From positions 1 through 6,703 of the forward strand of contig JAOZLU010000399.1 in NCBI GenBank assembly GCA_029934695.1: a DNA stretch of 6,703 nucleotides. The letters run 5' to 3'. The number at the start of each line of letters is the position of its first letter. Position 1 is the first letter of the stretch. A program made the position numbers and the translations under genes. Source of the stretch: Desulfobacterales bacterium. GTDB lineage: Bacteria; Desulfobacterota; Desulfobacteria; Desulfobacterales; 4be13. The notes beneath the pieces are model-generated. The model was not told where the DNA came from and made no database searches. It saw only the letters and a program-made list of their open reading frames with translations. Shown in pieces: positions 1 through 5,217 of the stretch.

Positions 1-57
1 TACGCCAAGGCCCTTCCCCATGTGGTGATGGTGGAAAACAATCTGTTCACCTGCTTT
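1..57 (+). pseudogene. HdrA-like fragment (3' part of a broken gene, cut by window edge)
   Basis: Frame 1 from the first base reads YAKALPHVVMVENNLFTC. This resembles the segment of heterodisulfide reductase subunit A-like flavoproteins that normally reads close to (Y/F)AK-LPHVV-(A/V)EDNLFTCS and leads into the first cysteine of an iron-sulfur region. HdrA-type proteins pass electrons between ferredoxin/FAD and disulfide or sulfite-reduction complexes in sulfate reducers and methanogens. The resemblance stops right after the Cys codon, and the following codons match nothing I recognise in that family. The fragment therefore seems truncated and joined to unrelated sequence near base 60. The upstream part lies outside the window. 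The match is short and from memory only. Confidence 0.45.
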
Positions 58-74
58 GTTATGAGCAAAGAAAA

Positions 75-280
75 TCTTCTGAAAAGAAATTTCCTGATTT
101 CGATGAATTGTTTAAGGCTGCAAAGCTGCATTATGAGCAAAAAGGCAAAAATCCTGACACCCTGTATTCAACGGTTTGGCAGTTTTCATATCAGATACAG
201 ATGAAAAAGTTCTGGAAAAGATTTCGGGCGATGATGTGATCGGCGGGGTGAAAGTGACAGTGAGGGCGATCGGAATATGA
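75..280 (+). pseudogene. frameshifted C-terminal relic of an unknown protein
   Basis: Two different frames carry protein-like, charged and well-mixed sequence. Bases 75-185 encode FPDFDELFKAAKLHYEQKGK followed by a stretch rich in aromatic residues. Bases 179-280 continue in another frame with FISDTDEKVLEKISGDDVIG and end in VTVRAIGI and a TGA stop at 278-280. The simplest reading is one former gene end with an indel near 175-185. I do not recognise the family. It follows directly on the HdrA-like fragment, so the upstream part of this gene has been lost to a rearrangement. It stops 32 bases before the epmA relic, a spacing that could reflect a former operon. Confidence 0.4.
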
Positions 281-312
281 CTTAGCCAGTTCCGCACTCC
301 CTGAGAATTATT

Positions 313-595
313 ATGAAAGATTTCAGACAGTTCGCCATAAAACAGAACCTGCGTTTAAGAGCGCTGCTCATTCAGGCTGTTCGCAGTTTTTTTATTGAGA
401 AGGATTATCTTGAGGTTGAAACGCCCTGCCGAATCCCCGCGCCCGCGCCGGAGACTCATATTGACGCTGTGACCTCTGCAAGCTGGTTTCTGCAAACATC
501 CCAGGCATCAGGAAACGCACTTGGAATTGACGATGCTCTTTGCAGATTCATCAGAGATTGACGAGGTGGCGGCTTTCACACCTGAAGAGCTATAA
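313..595 (+). pseudogene. epmA: epmA (poxA/genX) relic with large internal deletion and frameshift
   Basis: EpmA is the lysyl-tRNA-synthetase-like enzyme that attaches beta-lysine to elongation factor P. The ATG at 313 opens a frame with the family's N-terminal part: LRLRALLIQAVRSFFIEKDY, then LEVETPCRIPAPAPETHIDA and WFLQTS, which are motif-1 region residues of class II synthetases. The reading then jumps directly to ASGNALGID, which belongs to motif 3 at the C-terminus. After a small indel near 530-535 the neighbouring frame completes the normal end, MLFADSSEIDEVAAFTPEEL, with a TAA stop at 593-595. About 94 codons remain of a protein that is usually around 300-330 residues. The whole middle, with motif 2, the lysine pocket and the catalytic core, is gone. 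The gene cannot be functional. Recognition is strong because both ends match in the right order. Confidence 0.85.
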
Positions 596-614
596 GTGAA
601 AAATGAAAAGTGGA

Positions 615-793
615 GTAGGATATCCCTGAGGTGATGAATCTGTTGTTGATGCTCCCAAAAAACTGATCCCGTTTTTGTTCCAGTCATTTTGTAACCGGCT
701 GATTTTCAAGTTGAAAAAAATAGGCGGAACAAAAACGGGATCACAGTTGGCAACTCTGTTTGTGACATTTTCATCAGCCCAGGATATCCCTAC
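615..793. repeat. 179-bp imperfect palindromic, MITE-like element
   Basis: The ends are inverted repeats. The left end (615-638) and the reverse complement of the right end (770-793) match at roughly 21 of 23 positions, allowing two single-base gaps; both begin GTAGG and end TGATGAA. Further in, 664-681 is a perfect 18-bp reverse complement of 726-743 (core GATCCCGTTTTTGTTC), with a 44-base centre. Between these blocks the arms are only weakly related. The element has no convincing transposase gene; a minus-strand open frame runs through it but is better explained by chance. Long terminal inverted repeats around a short non-coding core are typical of MITEs. No clear target duplication is visible. 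It lies directly at the end of the CARF-like relic. Confidence 0.6.
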
Positions 794-1114
794 CGTGCAA
801 GCAGGAGTTTTCTGCCTTTGAAATACAGTTTCCACGAATGCTCTTGGCGTGGCTCACATCAGAAAGTGGGATTTTTTACAGGGGGGGAATAATTCAAGGG
901 GCTGATGTTTGCCTTCCCATTTTTCCTGCAATAATTTTTCCAGATTTTCCGCCTGCGTATTTGTTCCGGCCTGCAAAAAATTCTGTTCAGAATGAATCAG
1001 CGAGATGGTTCGGATATCCGGATTATTTTGCAGAAAATAATCTGCCACAACAAAATTGGGCAGCGAATTCGTGCCGATGAGCAGAATCAGATGATTGAAT
1101 TTTTCAGAGGGCAT
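794..1114 (-). pseudogene. relic of a CARF/Rossmann-like, possibly CRISPR-associated protein (N-terminal part)
   Basis: On the minus strand an ATG at 1114, preceded by AAAGGA about 7 nt upstream, opens the frame MPSEKFNHLILLIGTNSLPN, then FVVADYFLQNNPDI and SLIHSEQNFLQAGTNTQAEN. This is a hydrophobic beta strand, a polar loop with GTN, a helix, a second strand and a loop: the N-terminal Rossmann pattern of CARF domains, and similar wording occurs in CRISPR-associated CARF proteins. The first frame ends at 854. A neighbouring frame then gives IPLSDVSHAKSIRGN (about 865-820), which looks like the next conserved strand and loop. A frameshift therefore probably lies near the run of seven G at 883-890. 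The gene is then cut at the border of the palindromic element at 793. No effector domain or CRISPR array is present. The family assignment is from memory and tentative. Confidence 0.45.
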
Positions 1115-1274
1115 GACGATTTCCTTTATGCTGAACGATTCTTTGAACCGGAGATGATTCATATTTGCTGTTCAGGTCTGCAGCGTTTTTGCCCATTGAA
1201 TGATAAAAATAAGGCAAAAAGGAAGTTTAAGGTTCGTTTTTACCATTAAAAGCCGCTCGGTTTGAATGCAGGAA

Positions 1275-1303
1275 TTAATATACTTTGAAAGAATCTGCGT
1301 CAA
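1275..1303 (-). promoter_or_regulatory. putative sigma70-type promoter reading toward the CARF-like relic
   Basis: On the minus strand TTGACG (1298-1303) is followed after exactly 17 nt by TATTAA (1275-1280). This is a near-consensus -35/-10 pair. Transcription would begin near 1268 and give a leader of about 150 nt before the ATG at 1114. It could be the original promoter of the decayed gene. No experimental support. Confidence 0.35.
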
Positions 1304-1350
1304 GTTTTTTTTGTTATAAAATTCTGTCAGACAGCAGGAGATTTTGAAAA

Positions 1351-1491
1351 CCCAGGGTGGCGCTGCGCCATATGCATCAAGCTAAGATCGTAACTGTCTG
1401 TTTTTATTGATCCATGATGTGCCGGACGGGGTTGCAAACCCCGTCCGGCAGTCTCAGCTTGATGCATATGTGGCACTGCGCTGACTCTGGG
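1351..1491. repeat. 141-bp palindromic MITE-like element with GC-rich central hairpin
   Basis: The outer arms begin and end CCCAG/CTGGG. 1369-1383 (CATATGCATCAAGCT) is the perfect reverse complement of 1456-1470, and the flanking ten to twenty bases on each side match imperfectly. In the centre, 1420-1433 pairs perfectly over 14 bp with 1437-1450 (TGCCGGACGGGGTT, loop GCA). It contains no gene. It lies exactly where a chemotaxis-receptor reading frame (minus strand) stops making sense, so it probably inserted there. No T-run follows the hairpin, so a rho-independent terminator is unlikely. Confidence 0.6.
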
Positions 1492-1500
1492 CTGATTTAT

Positions 1501-1740
1501 GTAACCGGAGGCTGAAGATGACTCCTCGGAATTGGCTGCATTTTGCTGGGTTATCTTATCCATTTCAGTCATGGCCTCACTCATCTGTTCAATTCCCCGA
1601 GTCTGAATCATTGGAAGATACGGTAATCCCAGAGATCAGTTCCCCCATCTTGCCTGCCTGACCGGCAACCTCGCCGAACGCATTGCTGTTTTGGATGTGA
1701 TTCCGATTTCACCGGCAACGGACCTGCAATGATTTTCGTC
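1501..1740 (-). pseudogene. methyl-accepting chemotaxis protein relic (signalling-domain fragment)
   Basis: Reading the minus strand, one frame gives AFGEVAGQAGKMGELISGIT (about 1686-1627). After a one-base shift near 1610 the next frame gives GIEQMSEAMTEMDKITQQNA followed by ANSEESSSAS (about 1596-1508). This is the classic C-terminal helix of the MCP cytoplasmic hairpin, just after the CheA/CheW-contacting tip, where the family reads EMD-(K/R)-TQQNAA-EE(S/T)AS. Upstream codons (about 1740-1690) are only weakly MCP-like, so further decay is likely. The expected C-terminal continuation is missing because the palindromic element at 1351-1491 and unrelated DNA follow. Membrane, sensor and adaptation segments are absent, so no working receptor can be made. 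Confidence 0.8.
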
Positions 1741-1780
1741 AAGAAAGTTATGTCTTTTAAACAAAGGGAGTGCAAAAATA

Positions 1781-1824
1781 GTGAAAAATTGAAAATGAAA
1801 AGCTGAAAGTGAAAGGCTGAAATT
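1781..1824. repeat. purine-rich GAAA-type low-complexity repeat
   Basis: The plus strand consists of irregular repeats of TGAAAA and TGAAAG (for example GTGAAAAATTGAAAATG). A similar short run occurs at 597-613 after the epmA relic, and a pyrimidine-rich version of the same flavour occurs at 2907-2935. These look like intergenic simple repeats. The surrounding stretch 1741-1947 shows no gene I can support. Confidence 0.4.
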
Positions 1825-1947
1825 TAAGGGGTGCCAAAAATGACAAAAAATTTAAGCATGGGACAGATTCCTTATTGATTTATTTTTTACTATTCAGTAT
1901 TGTGCAGATAAAATATGTGGCTTATTGGGATCCGTTGGGATCATTCC

Positions 1948-2533
1948 TTAATGTATTCGGGAAAGGAAATATTGAATATCTGATAGCCAACTGCCGTTAT
2001 GAAACTCTGTTTCTTCAACAGAAAAATCGGTCATTTTTTTTTAACGAAGGCTGCCAATATTTCCGATTCCCGAAAACATGGGCATGAAACATAAGCAAAA
2101 GGCACACCTGCATGATAAACTTCTGCAAGGGTGCTGTAGCCGACTTTGCCAATGACAGCATCAGAGGCATTGATCAGATCCGGATGGAAAAATCAGAGTC
2201 ATGGGTAATATCAGATTGTTATAAATTTGTACAGATTGACTGCCCGGAATTATAAAATGCACATTCGTTTGTCAGTTCCTTCAGAAAAGCGTACTGCTCC
2301 GGGATTCCTCCCATGGTGAGCACCACCTTGCGGTTGGCCGGTATTTTCAATTTTTTTCCGGATATTCTGTCCGGATGTTCTGATTTTTCGACTGACTGGC
2401 AAGGGGTATCCGATGTGCAGACTGGATATGGTAATCCGCTACATGGAATAAGGTTGTTGCGGTCTGTGTATTCATCATAAACCCAATCCCAGATGAAATT
2501 TTCAATCAGCACTGAAGGAATTTGAGTCTGCAT
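1948..2533 (-). pseudogene. glycosyltransferase relic (GT28/MurG-like C-terminal fold), multiple frameshifts
   Basis: The minus strand, read across several frames, gives consecutive pieces of one protein. IPSVLIENFIWDWVYDEY (about 2525-2470) is followed by KVVLTMGGIPEQYAFLKELT (about 2330-2270) and IPGSQSVQIYNNLILP (about 2250-2205). Then come FFHPDLINASDAVIGKVGYS with TLAEVYHAGVPFAYVS (about 2185-2080), and finally FSVEETEFHNGSWLSDIQYF ending with a stop at 1948-1950. The HPDL-NASD-VIGK-GYSTLAE-HAG-P order is typical of nucleotide-sugar transferase-like proteins also found fused to or near sugar kinases. The N-terminal Rossmann half is missing, a central segment after 2470 seems shortened, and frame changes lie near 2250, 2195 and 2037. 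The gene is dead. The exact substrate cannot be told. Confidence 0.8.
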
Positions 2534-2642
2534 TTCAATTTTTTTTTATCAGTCAGGTCAGGTCTGCAATCCGGGGATGGCGCAAGGTAAAAATCTTTCA
2601 GACAAGATTCTGTCAGCATATTGGGGAAAGGACGGGTAATTA

Positions 2643-2672
2643 TTGACATGCTTCTGCACAGCTTGGTATAAA
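2643..2672 (+). promoter_or_regulatory. putative sigma70-type promoter
   Basis: A perfect TTGACA (2643-2648) is followed after 18 nt by TATAAA (2667-2672), pointing toward the mglA/roadblock region. Nothing coding lies directly downstream, so it could be an old or secondary promoter. The boxes alone are the evidence. Confidence 0.3.
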
Positions 2673-2716
2673 TGTAACTGAGATAGCGGCAACTTTGCTG
2701 ATTTTATAAAAATATT

Positions 2717-2745
2717 TTGACACTTTATTTTGATTTCGGTAAATA
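2717..2745 (+). promoter_or_regulatory. putative sigma70-type promoter for the mglA/roadblock region
   Basis: A perfect TTGACA (2717-2722) is followed after exactly 17 nt by TAAATA (2740-2745), in an A/T-rich setting. It points at the decayed mglA copy and the operon behind it. No other equally good box pair was noticed between here and 3646. If active, the transcript would start near 2752 and read through the relic before reaching the first intact gene. Confidence 0.4.
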
Positions 2746-2982
2746 AAGCCTAAGTTTACAGGAATGTTCTTTAAAAGTCAGCGGCTTCAGCCATATAAAG
2801 CAGGCCTGCATACTCATAAGCAACTTTGAAAGCCGCTGTCAATGACATTCAAGGATACAAAAATGATATGGCTAAAATAGAACAAAAGCTGAAAGCCGGA
2901 AGGACTTTTTGCTTTTCTTTTTCCACTTTCAACTCTGAAACGGCTTTATTTACGTTATGCCGCAGGAAAATTTGCAGGAACA

Positions 2983-3577
2983 AATTTTTTTCGACTTCTT
3001 CCTTTTTGACATGAAAGAAATAATGAAATATGATATGCTCCAATTATGCATAGTGCCTGACCAAATAAGTTTTGACAAGTGCATTATGCATTATATAAGG
3101 AGCAACTTGTCAAAACTTATTTGGTTGGGCAATATAGTACCGGGACAGGTAAAGTACAAGGCGACCAGAAGACGGGTATTGTGAAGAGACTGGATGGTAT
3201 CTGTTGCAGACTACATGGTTGTGCGAAGAAAAAAAATATCTTTCCTAAAGAATTTTCAGGAAAACCTGACTGTTTGTCAAAAATATATTTTTAAGGTCCG
3301 TCCGATATCACAAGATGGTAAAAGAGACCTTGAAAATAAGGGTATTCCGCTTTTGCCGTCAGGAACAGTGGAAAAAGACCGTACAGTCAATTGAAGGTAC
3401 CTGCATCAATCCGGAAGTTCGTTCCCTCCTGTCATAATCTGAGGATGTCGAATCACCGGACACAAGGCGGGGAACAGATTTGCAGGTTAATAAATTACAG
3501 TTCGCGGTCTGAACGGGGAGAATGTTGTTCCGGCTCTGAAAAAGAATATCCGCAACCATGGCTTCCTTGAAAAATGA
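2983..3577 (+). pseudogene. mglA: decayed mglA copy (residues ~55 to the C-terminus), interrupted by a palindrome
   Basis: The pieces align in order with the intact GTPase at 4123-4728. FFDFFLFDMKEIMKYDM matches FFDFLPFDIGKIMGYDV. IVPGQVKYKATRRRVL matches TVPGQVKYDATRRLVL. Next comes MVSVADYMVVRRKKISFLKN and then NFQENLTVCQKYIFKV. GKRDLENKGIPLLPSGTVEK matches NKRDLKKEGIPLLPTETLEK, and the end NGENVVPALKKN matches SGENVVPTMKKI. The Walker A half is missing entirely. Frames change near 3182, 3195 and 3390; the base-binding NKxD has become GKRD; and about 80 unrelated bases separate the last two pieces. The final bases (ACCATGGCTTCCTTG) are nearly identical to the end of the intact copy. It lies directly before a roadblock gene, as the intact copy does. 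Confidence 0.9.
3055..3130. repeat. 76-base palindrome inserted in the mglA relic
   Basis: 3061-3080 and 3105-3124 are perfect 20-bp reverse complements (CCAAATAAGTTTTGACAAGT) around a 24-base loop. Pairing extends outward to 3055 and 3130 with two G-T mismatches. Compared with the intact gene, about 84 extra bases lie here. The reading frame stays open across them, and the codons for IVP(D/G)Q occur on both sides, which suggests a duplicated target. It could be a very small mobile palindrome or the product of a local inverted duplication. Confidence 0.65.
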
Positions 3578-3632
3578 ATAAAAACAGACGCTCTCTCCTT
3601 TCCAGTCCGGAACCCGGGAGCGAGGGGGAAGA

Positions 3633-3648
3633 GGAGGATAAACAATTG
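3633..3648 (+). promoter_or_regulatory. ribosome binding site and TTG start of roadblock gene 1
   Basis: GGAGG (3633-3637) is followed by 8 nt and then TTG (3646-3648). The sequence from the site into the gene closely matches that before roadblock gene 2 and the 5215 gene. This fixes the start here rather than at the upstream ATG at 3574. Confidence 0.8.
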
Positions 3649-4068
3649 GGATCCAATTACGACGACATCACTTTTACGGATTATACCCTGGGCCAGGAGG
3701 AACTGGAAAAAATAGAGAATGTCCTGGAAGATGACCTGATCAGAAGCGGTGTCCACAGCGTCCTGCTTATTGATATGGCAGGCAATATTATTGCACAACG
3801 TGATAACGGAGCTTGCGATCATGATTTGTATTCACTGGCTGCCCTTGCATCGGCAAATTTTGCCGCAGTTGACACCATGGCAAAAATTGTCGGAGAGGAG
3901 GAGTTTTCACTGCTTTTCCATAAAGGGGAAAATGAAAATATCCATTTCAGCAAAGTAAATGTCGAGTTTTTGCTCATCACCATATTCGGAAAAAAAGTAT
4001 CGCTGGGTTTGCTGCGTCTGAAAGTTGCAGAGGCAGTTGACAAAATAAACGGTGTATGGAAACCATGA
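3646..4068 (+). CDS. roadblock/LC7-domain protein 1 (MglB-like)
   Basis: This 140-residue protein belongs to the roadblock/LC7 family, small alpha/beta proteins that dimerise and bind Ras-like GTPases; MglB of Myxococcus is the GAP of MglA. After a short acidic N-terminus comes a helix (QEELEKIENVLEDDLIRSGV), a strand pair VLLIDMAGNIIAQ, a long helix DLYSLAALASANFAAVDTMA, strands ending EFLLITIF, and a last helix SLGLLRLKVAEAVDKI. This is the complete roadblock order. There is no signal peptide or membrane segment, so it is cytoplasmic. The TTG start at 3646 is chosen because an ideal GGAGG precedes it by 8 nt and because the paralogue starts with the same MGSNYDD. The ATG at 3574 lies inside the mglA relic end and would add a 24-residue tail with no counterpart. 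It is about 84% identical to roadblock protein 2 by eye. The mglA GTPase begins 54 nt downstream. GAP activity is inferred, not shown. Confidence 0.9.
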   Translation: MGSNYDDITFTDYTLGQEELEKIENVLEDDLIRSGVHSVLLIDMAGNIIAQRDNGACDHDLYSLAALASANFAAVDTMAKIVGEEEFSLLFHKGENENIHFSKVNVEFLLITIFGKKVSLGLLRLKVAEAVDKINGVWKP

Positions 4069-4109
4069 CGGGCGTGTTGTTGCGGCCATTAATTAACATA
4101 TCGCGGTGA

Positions 4110-4125
4110 GGAGGGATCTGTTTTG
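4110..4125 (+). promoter_or_regulatory. ribosome binding site and TTG start of mglA
   Basis: GGAGG (4110-4114), 8 nt, then TTG (4123-4125). The TTG start restores the usual family N-terminus M-A-(L/F)-V-N, whereas the next ATG at 4138 would lose it and has no good site. Confidence 0.8.
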
Positions 4126-4728
4126 GCATTCGTCAATATGAAGAGTAAAGAGGTTCAGGCTAAAATCGTTTATTACGGTCCTGGCAGAGGGGGAAAAACG
4201 ACCAATTTGGAGTTTATTTACAGTAAATTCAGGGAACGGATCAAATCGGATATGGTCAGCATAAAGACACATGGCGACCGGACGCTTTTTTTTGATTTTC
4301 TTCCCTTTGACATTGGAAAGATAATGGGGTATGATGTAAAGATACAGTTATACACGGTTCCTGGGCAGGTAAAATATGATGCCACGAGGCGACTGGTGCT
4401 GAAGGGGGTTGATGGCATGGTGTTTGTGGCGGATTCCCAGGTTGAGCAAAGGAAAAAAAATGTCCTTTCTCTTAAGAACCTTCAGGAAAATCTGGCGATG
4501 TACAAAAAAAGTATTTTCAAAGTGCCTCTGGTGTTGCAATATAACAAAAGAGATCTCAAAAAAGAGGGAATTCCTCTTTTACCCACAGAAACGCTTGAAA
4601 AAGATCTGAACAGTCAGTTAAAAGTTCCTTCTTTCGCTGCCAGTGCCGTAAGCGGAGAAAATGTCGTTCCGACCATGAAAAAGATCATATCCTTGACCAT
4701 GGCTTCCTTGCAAAATGTATTGAAATAG
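4123..4728 (+). CDS. mglA: MglA-type Ras-like small GTPase
   Basis: MglA GTPases are bacterial Ras-like switches that set cell polarity and drive gliding or twitching in Myxococcus. GTP-bound MglA recruits effectors at the leading pole, and roadblock GAPs reset it. The 201-residue product has the full set of motifs: Walker A GPGRGGKT (19-26); switch I with DRTLFFDFLP (52-61); the MglA hallmark switch II TVPGQ (78-82) in place of the Ras DxxGQ; NKRD (141-144) for guanine recognition; and SAVSG (174-178) in the G5 position. Length equals the family norm (about 195), with no membrane anchor or lipid motif. The start is TTG, supported by spacing and by the conserved MAFVN beginning. Roadblock genes flank it on both sides, the downstream one only 12 nt away with its ribosome site overlapping the mglA stop codon, so translational coupling is likely. 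The upstream relic is a dead paralogue. A motility or polarity role is inferred from the family. Confidence 0.95.
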   Translation: MAFVNMKSKEVQAKIVYYGPGRGGKTTNLEFIYSKFRERIKSDMVSIKTHGDRTLFFDFLPFDIGKIMGYDVKIQLYTVPGQVKYDATRRLVLKGVDGMVFVADSQVEQRKKNVLSLKNLQENLAMYKKSIFKVPLVLQYNKRDLKKEGIPLLPTETLEKDLNSQLKVPSFAASAVSGENVVPTMKKIISLTMASLQNVLK

Positions 4729-4743
4729 GAGGGAAAAAAATTG
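4728..4743 (+). promoter_or_regulatory. ribosome binding site and TTG start of roadblock gene 2
   Basis: GGAGG (4728-4732) begins on the last base of the mglA stop codon. Eight nt follow, then TTG (4741-4743). This overlap suggests that ribosomes ending on mglA help to start this gene. Confidence 0.8.
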
Positions 4744-5172
4744 GGATCCAATTACGATGACAATATCACTTTTATGGATTACACTTTGGATCAGGAACAG
4801 TTGGAGCACATCGAAAGTGTTTTGGGGGAAGACCTGATCAAAAGTGGCGTTCACTGTGTCCTGCTTATTGATATGGCAGGCAATATCATCGCAAAATGTG
4901 ACAACGGACGATGCCAGCATGATTTATATTCGCTGGCGGCCCTTGCATCAGCAAATTTTGCAGCGGTTGACACCATGGCAAAGATTGTGGGCGAGGCAGA
5001 GTTTTCATTGCTCTTTCATAAAGGGGAAAATGAAAACATCCATTTCAACAAGGTAAATGAAGAATTTTTGCTCATCACCATATTTGGCAAGGAAGTATCA
5101 CTGGGGTTGCTTCGTCTGAAGGTTGCAGAGGCTGTCGAAAAAGTGAACAGTGTGTTTATGCAGGCTGCATAA
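4741..5172 (+). CDS. roadblock/LC7-domain protein 2 (MglB-like paralogue)
   Basis: This 143-residue protein has the same roadblock/LC7 fold order as protein 1, and the blocks SLAALASANFAAVDTMAKIV and FSLLFHKGENENIHF are identical in both. Differences cluster in the first helix (QEQLEHIESVLGEDLIKSGV), the loop after the first strand pair (KCDNGRCQ here, QRDNGACD in protein 1) and the last ten residues. Those are likely surface positions, and two extra cysteines appear here. No signal peptide or membrane helix. It is a tandem duplicate of protein 1, and both lie next to mglA. The pair could form homodimers or a heterodimer; MglB itself is a homodimer. The loop differences could give each copy a different GTPase affinity or GAP strength, which is inference. 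TTG is used as start. Confidence 0.9.
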   Translation: MGSNYDDNITFMDYTLDQEQLEHIESVLGEDLIKSGVHCVLLIDMAGNIIAKCDNGRCQHDLYSLAALASANFAAVDTMAKIVGEAEFSLLFHKGENENIHFNKVNEEFLLITIFGKEVSLGLLRLKVAEAVEKVNSVFMQAA

Positions 5173-5201
5173 AATCAGATATTGCAGAAGATACTGAAAG
5201 A

Positions 5202-5217
5202 GGAGGGTAAGCAATTG
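5202..5217 (+). promoter_or_regulatory. ribosome binding site and TTG start of the helical protein gene
   Basis: GGAGG (5202-5206), 8 nt, then TTG (5215-5217) with GGG-TCC following, as in the roadblock genes. The in-frame TTG at 5182 has no ribosome site, so the shorter form is preferred. Confidence 0.75.

Larger units (their letters stand above)
2534..2982. other. non-coding stretch with promoter-like sites and a hairpin
   Basis: I see no gene that I can support in these roughly 450 bases. They contain two promoter-like boxes (listed separately) and an inverted repeat in which 2779-2787 (CAGCGGCTT) is the perfect complement of 2830-2838. Inside that loop is the palindrome GCAGGCCTGC (2800-2809). 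A short helical-looking frame, VNDIQGYKNDMAKIEQKLKA (about 2836-2895), could be a relic of an unknown protein but is too short to call. The stretch separates the minus-strand glycosyltransferase relic from the plus-strand mglA region. Confidence 0.4.

Noticed and set aside
590..835. 81-codon minus-strand open frame through the palindromic element
   Set aside because: It spans the inverted repeats and both flanks, has no ribosome site, and runs into the end of the CARF-like relic. Chance openness is the simpler explanation.
838..1249. Two overlapping plus-strand open frames of 80 and 85 codons
   Set aside because: They are antisense to the CARF-like relic, whose minus-strand frames look far more protein-like.
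1420..1450. Rho-independent terminator
   Set aside because: The 14-bp GC-rich stem is strong, but neither strand has a following T-run, and it sits at the centre of a larger palindromic element.
1875..2087. 70-codon plus-strand open frame
   Set aside because: It is antisense to the recognisable glycosyltransferase relic over most of its length, with no ribosome site.
2560..2640. Short protein-like frames on both strands before the promoter boxes
   Set aside because: Each is under 30 codons, matches no family I know, and the two strands look equally plausible.
3574..3645. ATG at 3574 as start of roadblock gene 1
   Set aside because: It would add a 24-residue extension overlapping the mglA relic stop, with no ribosome site and no counterpart in the paralogue. 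The TTG at 3646 has an ideal site.
5182..5214. TTG at 5182 as start of the helical protein
   Set aside because: There is no ribosome site before it, and the ribosome site of the next TTG would lie inside the coding region. The 5215 start matches the shared cassette.
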